A DNA stretch of 8,886 bases from Acidobacteriaceae bacterium (GTDB taxonomy: Bacteria; Acidobacteriota; Terriglobia; Terriglobales; Acidobacteriaceae). Position 1 is the stretch's first letter, and every line of letters starts with the position of its first letter. The stretch lies in NCBI GenBank assembly GCA_027311125.1, contig DAICZO010000380.1, forward strand, positions 1 through 8,886, in the 5' to 3' direction. Shown piece after piece: positions 1-7,600 of the stretch. A model generated the notes under the pieces. It was not told the DNA's origin and made no database searches. It saw only the letters and a program-made list of their open reading frames with translations. The translations under genes were made by a program, and so were the position numbers.

Positions 1-3000
1 CCCTTCGACGAAGTCGTCTGGGAACTCCGCGACGCCATCATCCAGGACTACAAGGGCAAGACCATCTTCGAGCAGAAAAACGTCGAAGTACCCGCCGATT
101 GGTCCATGACCGCCACCAACATCGTCGCGTCCAAGTACCTCCACGGACTCAACGGCACCGCCGAGCGTGAGTCCGGCGTCCGTGCTCTCATCACCCGTGT
201 CGCCGAGTCCATCCGCGACTGGGGCATCCGCGATGGCTACTTCGCCTCTGCCGAAGACGCCGCTACCTTCTACGCCGAACTCGTGCACCTCCTCCTCAAC
301 CAGAAGGTCGCCTTCAACTCTCCCGTCTGGTTCAACGTAGGCTGCGACCGCCTCGAGCCCAACTCCGACGCCCAGAACTGGCACTGGAACGCCACCTCCG
401 GAAAGATCGAGTTCTCCGTCACCGGCTACTCCAAGCCCCAGTGCTCCGCCTGCTTCATCAACTCCGTTCAGGACTCCCTCGACTCCATCCTCACCCTCGC
501 CAAGACCGAAGGCATGCTCTTCAAGTGGGGCTCCGGTGCCGGTTCCAATCTGTCCAACATCCGCGGCTCCATGGAGACCCTCAGCGGCGGTGGCACCGCC
601 TCCGGCCCGCTCTCCTTCATGCGCGGATTCGACGCCTTCGCCGGCGTCATCAAGTCCGGTGGCAAGACCCGTCGTGCGGCCAAGATGGTCGTCCTCAACA
701 TCGACCACCCGGACATCGAAGACTTCATCGAGTGCAAGGTCAAGGAAGAGGAGAAGGCCTGGCACCTCGTTCAGGCTGGATACGACGGCTCCGGCCCCGA
801 CTCCGAGGCCTACAGCTCCATCTTCTTCCAGAACGCCAACAACTCCGTCCGCGTCACCGACGAGTTCATGCAGGCCGTAGAGAACGATGGCACCTTCACC
901 ACCCGCACCGTCAAGGGCAAGTTGCCCGTCAAGGAATACCGTGCACGCGACCTCATGCACAAGATCGCAGAAGCCACCTGGCAGTGCGGCGATCCCGGCA
1001 TGCAGTACGACACCACCATCAACCGCTGGCACACCTCCAAGAACACCGCCCGCATCAATGCCTCCAATCCCTGCTCGGAGTACATGTTCCTGGACGACTC
1101 CGCCTGCAACCTTGCCAGCTTCAATCTGCTCAAGTTCCTCACCCCGGGCGGCCAGTTCGATATCAACAGCTATCGCCACGCCATCTCCATCCTCACCACC
1201 GCCATGGAGATCATCGTGGACTCCGCCGGCTACCCCACTGAGATGATCGCCAAGAACTCCCACGACTATCGTCCCCTCGGTCTCGGCTACGCCAACCTCG
1301 GTGCGCTCCTCATGGCGTTCGGTCTCCCGTACGACTCCGATGCAGGACGCGACTTCGCCGGCACTCTCACTGCCATCCTCTGCGGCGATGCTTACTGGCA
1401 GTCCGCCCGCATCGCTGAGACCTGCAAGCCCCTCGGTGCAGCCACCCCGCTCACCCAGCAGGCCCACATCGAAGGCGGCGCCTGCCCCGGTTTCTATGTC
1501 AACCGCGAGCCCTTCCTTGACGTCATCCGCATGCACCGCGCGGAAGTCAACAAAATCGGCAAATCCAAAACCTCCGCTGAGCCCTTCGTCGTACCCCAGC
1601 TCGACACCCTCATCGCCGCCGCCACCCACGCCTGGGACGGAGCCCTCGCCCACGGTGAGAAGTTCGGCTACCGCAACTCCCAGGTCACCGTCCTCGCTCC
1701 CACCGGAACCATCGGCTTCATGATGGATTGCGACACCACCGGCGTCGAGCCCGATCTCGCCCTCGTCAAGTACAAGAAGCTCGTCGGCGGCGGCATGATC
1801 AAGATCGTCAACAACACCGTCCCCAGCGCCCTCATCAAGCTCGGCTACTCCGAAGACGCCATGAACGCTATCGTCTCCTACATCGACGCCACCGGAACCA
1901 TCGAGGGCGCACCCGGCATCCGTCAGGAGCACCTCGCCGTCTTCGATTGCTCCTTCAAGCCCGCCAAGGGCACCCGCAGCATCTCCTACATGGGCCACAT
2001 CAAGATGATGGGTGCTGCCCAGCCCTTCCTCTCCGGTGCCATCTCCAAAACCGTCAACCTCCCCCAGGACTGCTCCGTCGAAGACATCGCCGAAGCCTAC
2101 CTCGAAAGCTGGCGGCAGGGCATCAAGGCTGTAGCCATCTATCGCGACAACTCCAAGGGAACCCAGCCCCTCAACGTCTCCGCCCAGACCGAAGCCGATG
2201 GCAAAAAGAGCACCAAGGCCATCGCCCCGTCCAGCGCAGCCGAAATCGAGCAGGCAGTCACCGCCGCCAAAGCAGCCTCTACCCTCCGCATCGCCGCCCT
2301 CGAAGCTCAATTGCAGAAGATCGCCGATGCCGCCCTCCAGAACAGTGACTCCGTCGACGCCAAGTCCCCACCCCGCGCCGTACGGCATCGCCTCCCCGCA
2401 GAGCGCGCCTCCGTCACCCACAAGTTCGGCATCGCCGGTCACGAGGGCTACATCACCGTAGGCCTCTACCCCAACGGACAGCCCGGAGAGATCTTCATCC
2501 GCATGGCCAAGGAAGGCTCCACCGTCTCCGGACTCATGGACTCCTTCGCCACCGCCGTCTCCCTCGCTCTCCAGCACGGCGTCCCACTCCGCGTCCTCTG
2601 CGAGAAGTTCGCCCACTCCCGCTTCGAGCCCTCGGGATGGACCGGCAACCCTGAAATCGGCTTCGCCAAGTCCATCATGGATTACATCTTCCGCTGGATC
2701 CAGATCCGCTTCCTCTCCGGACACCAGCTCGATCTCTTCGCTGGACTCCAGCCAACCACCAGCGTTCCCCTCGCCGGAACTGTCTCCAGCCCAGCCAATA
2801 CCGTCAGCCTGGCCGCACCCTCAACCACCGACCTGAACTCGTTCGGTGAACCCACAGAGTCCCCTTTCACCTCCACCCATCAGGACTCTCTCTACGACCG
2901 CAGCGCGCCTCAGCAGGGAATCGCTCCCGACCTGACCGCCGCCAACGACCTAACCCCCAACCCGCTCGCAACCGAAGACCGCGGCGTCTACCACGCAGCC

Positions 3001-3126
3001 GATGCCATGAAGTCCATGTACGACATGGGCGACGCACCCTCCTGCGCCACCTGCGGAGCCATCATGACCCGCTCCGGCTCCTGCTACCGCTGCATGTCCT
3101 GCGGCTCCACCAGCGGCTGCAGCTAG
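1..3126 (+). CDS. nrdJ: Adenosylcobalamin-dependent (class II) ribonucleoside-diphosphate reductase, 5' end missing
   Basis: It reduces ribonucleotides to deoxyribonucleotides in the cytoplasm, using coenzyme B12 to make the active-site thiyl radical, so it needs neither oxygen nor a separate radical subunit. The frame is open from base 1 (PFDEVVWELRDAI...), so the ATG at 106 is internal and the true start lies upstream; 1041 codons are visible. Family signatures in order: QCSACFINS (439-465), whose cysteine fits the substrate-reducing position; the NPCSE finger loop (1066-1080) with the presumed thiyl-radical Cys; APTGTIGFMMDCDTTGVEPD near 1696-1755; a TSCPD domain (about 2410-2700); and a C-terminal tail with six Cys (CxxC at 3043-3054, then three Cys spaced CxxCxxC, then a penultimate Cys). 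An Ala-rich linker (about 2180-2390) and a Ser/Thr/Pro-rich linker (about 2730-2990) flank the TSCPD domain. A cobalamin riboswitch is common upstream in this family but would lie outside the window. Identification is secure; the exact motif roles come from the family. Confidence 0.97.
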   Translation, partial: PFDEVVWELRDAIIQDYKGKTIFEQKNVEVPADWSMTATNIVASKYLHGLNGTAERESGVRALITRVAESIRDWGIRDGYFASAEDAATFYAELVHLLLNQKVAFNSPVWFNVGCDRLEPNSDAQNWHWNATSGKIEFSVTGYSKPQCSACFINSVQDSLDSILTLAKTEGMLFKWGSGAGSNLSNIRGSMETLSGGGTASGPLSFMRGFDAFAGVIKSGGKTRRAAKMVVLNIDHPDIEDFIECKVKEEEKAWHLVQAGYDGSGPDSEAYSSIFFQNANNSVRVTDEFMQAVENDGTFTTRTVKGKLPVKEYRARDLMHKIAEATWQCGDPGMQYDTTINRWHTSKNTARINASNPCSEYMFLDDSACNLASFNLLKFLTPGGQFDINSYRHAISILTTAMEIIVDSAGYPTEMIAKNSHDYRPLGLGYANLGALLMAFGLPYDSDAGRDFAGTLTAILCGDAYWQSARIAETCKPLGAATPLTQQAHIEGGACPGFYVNREPFLDVIRMHRAEVNKIGKSKTSAEPFVVPQLDTLIAAATHAWDGALAHGEKFGYRNSQVTVLAPTGTIGFMMDCDTTGVEPDLALVKYKKLVGGGMIKIVNNTVPSALIKLGYSEDAMNAIVSYIDATGTIEGAPGIRQEHLAVFDCSFKPAKGTRSISYMGHIKMMGAAQPFLSGAISKTVNLPQDCSVEDIAEAYLESWRQGIKAVAIYRDNSKGTQPLNVSAQTEADGKKSTKAIAPSSAAEIEQAVTAAKAASTLRIAALEAQLQKIADAALQNSDSVDAKSPPRAVRHRLPAERASVTHKFGIAGHEGYITVGLYPNGQPGEIFIRMAKEGSTVSGLMDSFATAVSLALQHGVPLRVLCEKFAHSRFEPSGWTGNPEIGFAKSIMDYIFRWIQIRFLSGHQLDLFAGLQPTTSVPLAGTVSSPANTVSLAAPSTTDLNSFGEPTESPFTSTHQDSLYDRSAPQQGIAPDLTAANDLTPNPLATEDRGVYHAADAMKSMYDMGDAPSCATCGAIMTRSGSCYRCMSCGSTSGCS

Positions 3127-3139
3127 ACCATCAAGCGCT

Positions 3140-3179
3140 TCGCCAATCAGGGCCACCGAAAGGTGGCCCTGATTGGCGA
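3140..3179 (+). terminator. Perfect 18-bp stem-loop after nrdJ
   Basis: The arms 3140-3157 and 3162-3179 are exact reverse complements around a GAAA tetraloop, starting 13 bases after the nrdJ stop. The stem is GC-rich and very stable. The U-tract that a classic intrinsic terminator needs is absent: the following bases are tgtcagtctta. It could end nrdJ transcripts, protect their 3' end, or need a helper factor. Confidence 0.72.
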
Positions 3180-3218
3180 TGTCAGTCTTATAGCGATCCT
3201 GCCACCGGATTCCCTCCC

Positions 3219-3224
3219 TATAAA
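3219..3224 (+). promoter_or_regulatory. TATAAA, possible upstream -10 box for csp
   Basis: TATAAA matches the sigma-70 -10 consensus at five of six bases. It lies in an AT-richer patch of the gap between nrdJ and csp. No good -35 hexamer is seen 16-18 bases upstream. If used, transcription would begin near 3231 and give csp a leader of about 130 bases. Confidence 0.3.
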
Positions 3225-3263
3225 ACCAGTCATCTTGGCCTCCTCAATCGCCCCAAGACTGGT
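3225..3263 (+). repeat. Imperfect inverted repeat upstream of csp
   Basis: Bases 3225-3238 (accagt, cat, cttgg) pair with 3253-3263 (ccaagactggt), giving 11 base pairs with a 3-base CAT bulge on the left arm and a 14-base loop. It begins directly after the TATAAA box and ends about 29 bases before the second promoter candidate. It could be an operator, or leader structure if the upstream promoter is used. Confidence 0.4.
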
Positions 3264-3291
3264 GCAACTCGCCCACCCTCAAAATTAGTGC

Positions 3292-3319
3292 TTGCGTTCC
3301 ACCCGCCAACCTGTACCAT
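3292..3319 (+). promoter_or_regulatory. Candidate sigma-70 promoter of csp
   Basis: TTGCGT (3292-3297) and TACCAT (3314-3319) are 16 bases apart, each matching consensus at four of six bases. Transcription would start near 3326, leaving a leader of about 37 bases that includes the AGGAAG ribosome site at 3353-3358. This is read from sequence only; the TATAAA at 3219 is the competing candidate. Confidence 0.4.
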
Positions 3320-3362
3320 AGACATATCGGCGAAACATCATCGCCCGAAAGTAGGAAGTATC

Positions 3363-3566
3363 ATGGCAAACGGAACTGTAAAATGGTTTAACGACGCAAA
3401 AGGTTTTGGCTTCATCACACCGGAAGACGGCGGCGAGGATCTCTTCGCGCACTACTCCGCAATCAACTCGAGCGGCTTCAAGTCCTTGCAAGAGGGTCAG
3501 CGCGTCTCCTTCGACATCACCACCGGTCCTAAAGGCAAGCAGGCTGCGAACATCCAGCCCCTGTAG
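3363..3566 (+). CDS. CspA-family cold-shock protein, 67 residues
   Basis: A single-domain cold-shock protein, a cytoplasmic chaperone that binds single-stranded RNA and DNA and melts secondary structure. The sequence opens MANGTVKWFND and carries both nucleic-acid-binding motifs: RNP1 KGFGFI (residues 13-18) and RNP2 DLFAHY (26-31), with the family ending GPKGKQAANI. At 67 residues it has the usual length. The start is set by AGGA at 3353-3356, six bases before the ATG, and by alignment to the family N-terminus. The frame stays open upstream to a GTG at 3288, but that would add 25 non-family residues. It has its own promoter candidates and a hairpin behind it, so it is probably monocistronic. 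Whether it is cold-induced or constitutive cannot be told from sequence. Confidence 0.96.
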   Translation: MANGTVKWFNDAKGFGFITPEDGGEDLFAHYSAINSSGFKSLQEGQRVSFDITTGPKGKQAANIQPL

Positions 3567-3594
3567 TTCTAGACACCCGAGATTCGAAGCAACC

Positions 3595-3630
3595 CGAAAG
3601 GCCACGGTCACCCGTGGCCTTTCGCTGTTT
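3595..3630 (+). terminator. Stem-loop terminator after csp
   Basis: A perfect 13-bp stem (arms 3595-3607 and 3612-3624, loop TCAC) begins 29 bases after the csp stop and is followed by ctgtttgtc, a short weak T-tract. Its left arm starts CGAAAGGCCAC and its right arm ends GTGGCCTTTCG, so the A-run and T-run at the stem base could support ending in both directions. There is no opposing gene here. Confidence 0.75.
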
Positions 3631-3647
3631 GTCACAACGGGTATCAT
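3620..3647 (+). promoter_or_regulatory. Candidate promoter for leaderless kdsC mRNA
   Basis: TATCAT (3642-3647) matches the -10 consensus at five of six bases and ends six bases before the kdsC ATG at 3654, so transcription would start at or next to the A of the start codon. A poor -35 (TTTCGC, 3620-3625) sits 16 bases upstream, inside the right arm of the csp terminator. No Shine-Dalgarno is present before the ATG, which fits a leaderless message. Confidence 0.4.
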
Positions 3648-3653
3648 CTATCC

Positions 3654-4244
3654 ATGACCCCTGAAGCTCGCGCAAAACAAATCAAAGTCATCCTCTTCGA
3701 TGTCGACGGTGTCCTCACCGACGGACAGATCATCATCGTCCCTGAATCCTCTGCACCCGACGCCAAAGGTATTGAGGTCAAAGGCTTTTCCGCTCATGAC
3801 GGCCTCGGCATCTCGCTCGCCCGCCTCGCCGGTCTCCAGATCGGCTTCATCACCAAGCGCCAGTCCCGCACCGTCGCTATCCGCGCCCGCGACCTCAAGC
3901 TCGAGTTCGTCTACCAGGGACAGTCCCACAAGATGAACGCCGTCAACGACATCCTGGCCCGCACCGGCTTCGATCTCTCCCATCTCGCCTACGTCGGCGA
4001 CGACATCATAGACCTCCCCGTCATGCGCCTCTGCGGCCTCGCCATCGCCACCGCCAACGCCCGCCCCCAGGTCAAAGCCATCGCTCACTACATCACCCCC
4101 CTCCCCGGCGGCAAGGGCGCAGGCCGCGACGCTATCGACTTCATCCTCAACGCCCGCGGAGTCCTCGACGCCACCATCGAGCAGTACCTCGACGCCGACA
4201 ACGCCGCTGCCGCCGCCGCCGACATCGGGACCGGCCAAATGTAG
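3654..4244 (+). CDS. kdsC: KDO-8-phosphate phosphatase (HAD superfamily, KdsC type)
   Basis: Hydrolyses 3-deoxy-D-manno-octulosonate 8-phosphate to free KDO, the step before CMP activation (KdsB) in making the LPS inner core; cytoplasmic. All HAD motifs are visible in the 196 residues: motif I FDVDGVLTDG with nucleophile D16 and acid D18; motif II Thr67 in FITKR; motif III Lys93 in YQGQSHK; motif IV GDDIIDLPV (115-123). FSAHDGLGI (45-53) and the GGKGAGRD segment (152-159) are typical of KdsC and separate it from other small HAD enzymes. It has no cap domain, so the family's tetramer is expected. Most KdsC end near 180-190 residues; here the end has an Ala-rich extension (184-189). The start is fixed by motif I at residue 15; there is no ribosome site. 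No other KDO gene lies in the window, so it seems to stand alone. Confidence 0.92.
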   Translation: MTPEARAKQIKVILFDVDGVLTDGQIIIVPESSAPDAKGIEVKGFSAHDGLGISLARLAGLQIGFITKRQSRTVAIRARDLKLEFVYQGQSHKMNAVNDILARTGFDLSHLAYVGDDIIDLPVMRLCGLAIATANARPQVKAIAHYITPLPGGKGAGRDAIDFILNARGVLDATIEQYLDADNAAAAAADIGTGQM

Positions 4245-4299
4245 TCTTTGCAACGCCATACCTGTTCCCGCTGTCTCAACGCCGGTCGAATCAATTAGC

Positions 4300-4659
4300 T
4301 CATAAGTTGAGTTCAAACCCATCCGTTATCGGTGCACTTGTTCGTGTGCCAGCCAGCGTCGCTGGTAGGCCCCAAATAAGCTCCACTGCCCCTTGCTCGA
4401 CAGCCATGTCCGTCGCACGGTTGATGATCGTGCAGCGCCAGTCGGCATCATGTGCTGAGCTCGACGTAGTCAAACCCTCAGCCTCATACCTCATCAGCGA
4501 CGCCCGGATTCCATATTCCGGTTCGCCTTTAGCCCTGCCAAAACCGACTCCAAACTGTAAATTGTCAGGTAAATCTTCACTCCAACTCGTAAATGCGTTT
4601 CCGTATCGCGAAATATCTTGTATGCTGCGACCATCGTTTCGTGTTCGGCTGTCGTACCT
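4300..4659 (-). pseudogene. Possible 3' remnant of an unidentified gene
   Basis: On the minus strand an uninterrupted frame of about 119 codons runs from a stop at 4660-4662 (upstream in this frame) to a TGA at 4300-4302. Its translation is balanced and protein-like, with runs such as RYGNAFTSWSEDLPDN, FGVGFGRAKGEPEYGIRASL, DADWRCTIINRATDMAVEQG and LPATLAGTRTSAP. Only one ATG occurs (4494), in the middle of the best part and leaving 64 codons. No GTG or TTG start precedes it and no ribosome site is evident. It therefore looks like the C-terminal part of a gene whose 5' half was lost. Third codon positions are less C-biased than in nrdJ or kdsC, which fits decay or foreign origin. I do not recognise the family. 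A plus-strand frame over the same bases (from 4307) has a poorer composition. Chance openness cannot be excluded without a homology search. Confidence 0.4.
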
Positions 4660-4663
4660 TCAA

Positions 4664-4681
4664 GCTCATCGCTCGATGAGC
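4664..4681 (+). promoter_or_regulatory. Palindrome just upstream of the surface-protein ribosome site
   Basis: GCTCATCG and CGATGAGC are perfect 8-base arms separated by CT, ending six bases before the GGAG Shine-Dalgarno (4687-4690) and 13 bases before the ATG at 4695. In RNA it would fold as a 7-bp stem with a GCTC loop. It could be a dimeric regulator's operator or a translation-control hairpin. No family can be named. Confidence 0.4.
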
Positions 4682-4694
4682 GGTCTGGAGTTTT

Positions 4695-7600
4695 ATGCCG
4701 CAGCGAGTCAAGTCCGGTTCTCTCAGCTCCCATCTGGTACGGCCCACCGTACGCTTCATCGCCCGCCTCGAAGACCGCGTCCACTCGTTCTGGCGCCAGA
4801 CCCCCGCGCATCGACGCGCCAGTCGCGTCGTCGGCATCGTGCTCTTCGGCTGCATGAGTATCGCGCTCATGGGAAATGACGGTTGTAGCTGTACCGAGAC
4901 GGGTGCCATCCAGAGCAACCCGTTAGCTGCCGCTAACGCAATTCTCAAGAGCGCCATTCTCGGTTCCGCCGGGGTCCACTTTCACACCTCCGCCCACCCC
5001 AACCTGGTCGGATCCGACGGCTCGCAGACTGCGACCGCCGCTTTTGTTGGAAACGCCACCGTCATCACCGAACCCGCGTCCACCTACTTCGTCGTCTTGC
5101 GCAATGCAGACTGCTCCCTCGCACTTATTACAGGTACTTCATCGCTTACAGGTAACTTCGCCCTCACCTCCGCGACCACCAACTACGAGCGGACTCTACA
5201 CCAGCTCGCCGGACTGACGACCACCCCGGATGTCTTTGCCGGAGGTTGCGCGGAAAAGACCGTCGGTGTCAGCTCCCGCGCCGGTGCCTATGCCGGAGTA
5301 ACCAAGAATGGGATTGCCGTTGCCGCAACCGCCGCAGGCAATGGCAACTCCAACGCTCTCTTCGTCCTCACCACTCCGGCCGATCTCTCCGCAGTTCAGT
5401 TCGCCCCGATTACCAGCCTTACCTCTGCCTCGGCGGTCGCCACAGCCGACCTCAACGTCGACGGCAACGGCGACTTTGTGGTGGTTAACTCCTACAACGC
5501 AACCAGCGCCTTTGTCTCCGTCGTCCTCGGCAACGCCGACGGCACCTTCCAGACCCCTGTTAGCTATCCGACCGCCGGCACCAAGTCTATCGCCGCCGTC
5601 ATCGAAGACGTCAACGGCGACGGCAATCTCGACCTCGTAGTTGCCTCCGACGACCAGAAGATCTCCGTCCTCACCGGCAAGGGTGATGGCACCTTCAACG
5701 CTGCCCAGTCCTTTTCCGCACCCCTCGCCGGCAGCGCCACGCCGACCAGCACTCCAATCCACGGACTGATCACCGCCGACATCAACGGCGATGGCAAGAA
5801 AGACATCGTCTGCTCCAATGGCGTCGTTCTCCTGGGCAACGGCGACGGCACCTTTACGCAACTCTCCACCCCGGCCTTTCCCTACATCGGGAGCGCCAAC
5901 TCGCCCGACGGGCCCAGCCTGGCCGCCGGTGACATTAATCGCGACGGCAAAAAGGACCTGGTCGTCAACGACGGAAAAACCATTACAGCATGGTTAGGTA
6001 AAGGCGATGGGACCTTCACTCGGGGAAGCAGTTATAGCTCCATCGGAAACTCCGGTTACGTCACCTTAAGCGATCTGGACGGAGACGGAAACCTGGACAT
6101 CTATACCGGACTTGCCGGGGGAGGCCTCTATTCCGGCGATGACGCCAGCTTCGCCGCCGCCTCTGTCTTGATGGGCCACGGCGACGGAACCTTCGTCGGA
6201 GCACCCACCACCCCCGCTGGCGCATATACCGGCACGAACCTCGCTGACGTCAACGGCGACGGCATCCCCGACCTCGTCAGCGCAGCCACAAGTTCAGCCA
6301 ATACCCCCCTTGCGACCTTCACGGTGCAGCTCGGAACCGGCCAGGGAACCTTCACCTCCGCGTCCACAATCCCATCGCCAGCCAACTTCACTCTCAATGG
6401 CTATAACTTCACGGGTGTCAGCGTTGCGAGCGCCACACTCTCCGGCTACGCGCTAGCCGACATCAACGGCGACGGCAAGGCCGACCTGGTCTTCGTCAGC
6501 ACCGGGCTTAGCGCCAGCCCCGGCAGCGGCTTTGCAATTACCTACCCCTACCCCGTCTACTTTACCGCCCTCTCCAACGGCGACGGAACCTTCCAGACTC
6601 CAGTTCCTCATCCTTTCCCCCAGATCGCTGCCGCCTCCGGCTTCGACAACACCCTCACCGTCTCTGGCCTCCACATCGCAGACTTCAACAAAGACGGTAA
6701 AGCCGACCTGCTATTCGCCTACAACGACCTTGCAGGCGGAGCTGGAGTCAATCCCTATCAGCAGGGTTTCGTCATCCTGACCGGGAATGGGGACGCCACC
6801 TTCAGCACCACGCCCATACTCACCTCCGACTACTCCAGCACCACAGCTCCCACCACCACCAGTCCGCCGACCGTCCTTGCTACTGCCGATCTCAACGGAG
6901 ATGGCAATCCCGCCCTCCTCGTCCACAACACCACCTTCACCGTTGCCACCGGCACCGTCAGCCAACTCCAGGTTTACCTCGGCAACGGCGATGGTACCTT
7001 CAAGACACCCACTGCGCTTGTAAGTGCTAATCAATACGGCATTCCCGTCATCGCGGACCTCAACAACGATGGCAAACTCGACCTGGCCTTCCTTTCGGAG
7101 ACCCCCTCCAGCCAGGCGCAGCTCAATCTTGCCCTCGGCAACGGTGACGGCACCTTCACCCTCCTCCCGACTGTCAACCTGACCGGAGGAGACACCATAC
7201 GTAGCTCCAGCCTCGCCGCTGCCGACTTCAACGGTGACGGCAATATCGACCTCGCGCTTCTCGCCGGCAACTCCTTCAGCGGCATCTTCTATGGCAAAGG
7301 CACTGGCGCCTTCTCCTCGGTCCCCAATGGCTCCACGATTTATCCCAAAGACCTCATCAACCTCTACGTAAGCGGTGCAGCCACTGCCGTCGACCTCAAC
7401 AAAGACGGCAAACCCGACCTCCTCGTCGGCAATACCGTTCTCCTCAACTCCTACGGAGTTGCCGTTGTTCCTGTTCTTACCGCTACCACCACAGCCGTCA
7501 GCGCCTCACCCAATCCCGCAGCGCTCGGTGCTACGGTCACCCTTACCGCCACGGTCACTCCGGCCTCCGGAACCACCGTCCCCACCGGAACCGTCACCTT

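Larger units (their letters stand above)
4245..4694. other. 450-base gap between kdsC and the surface-protein gene
   Basis: No intact gene is supported here. No terminator hairpin is clear after kdsC. Most of the gap is taken by the minus-strand gene remnant; its right end holds the palindrome and ribosome site of the next gene. AT content is higher at about 4550-4625 (for example gtaaattgtcaggtaaatc), where a promoter for the downstream gene could lie; TATGCT at 4621-4626 is a weak -10 candidate without a good -35. Confidence 0.6.

Noticed and set aside
106..3126. ATG at 106 as the start of nrdJ
   Set aside because: The frame is open back to base 1 and the upstream codons (PFDEVVWELRD..., VEVPADWS) match the family, so 106 is internal.
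3288..3362. GTG at 3288 as an earlier start of the cold-shock protein
   Set aside because: It adds 25 residues unlike the family and overlaps the promoter region; ATG 3363 has a ribosome site and the canonical N-terminus.
3648..4322. Minus-strand 224-codon frame opposite kdsC
   Set aside because: Antisense shadow of kdsC with a Gly/Val/Asp/Glu-rich composition typical of the reverse strand of NNC-biased genes.
4307..4879. Plus-strand 190-codon frame overlapping the surface-protein start
   Set aside because: Serine/arginine-rich with few acidic residues; its second half is an out-of-frame shadow of the giant gene and its first half is antisense to the more protein-like minus-strand frame.
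4494..4957. Minus-strand frames at 4494-4811 and 4577-4957
   Set aside because: They run antisense to the giant gene's N-terminus, lack a ribosome site, and have no recognisable motif; likely chance openness in GC-rich DNA.
5196..5861. Minus-strand 221-codon frame opposite the FG-GAP repeats
   Set aside because: Mirror of the repeated calcium-loop codons (repeated VAVDV); no start signal.
5442..7439. DNA tandem repeats as a CRISPR or mobile-element signature
   Set aside because: The periodicity is explained by coding repeats; units are diverged, longer than CRISPR units and lie within one frame.
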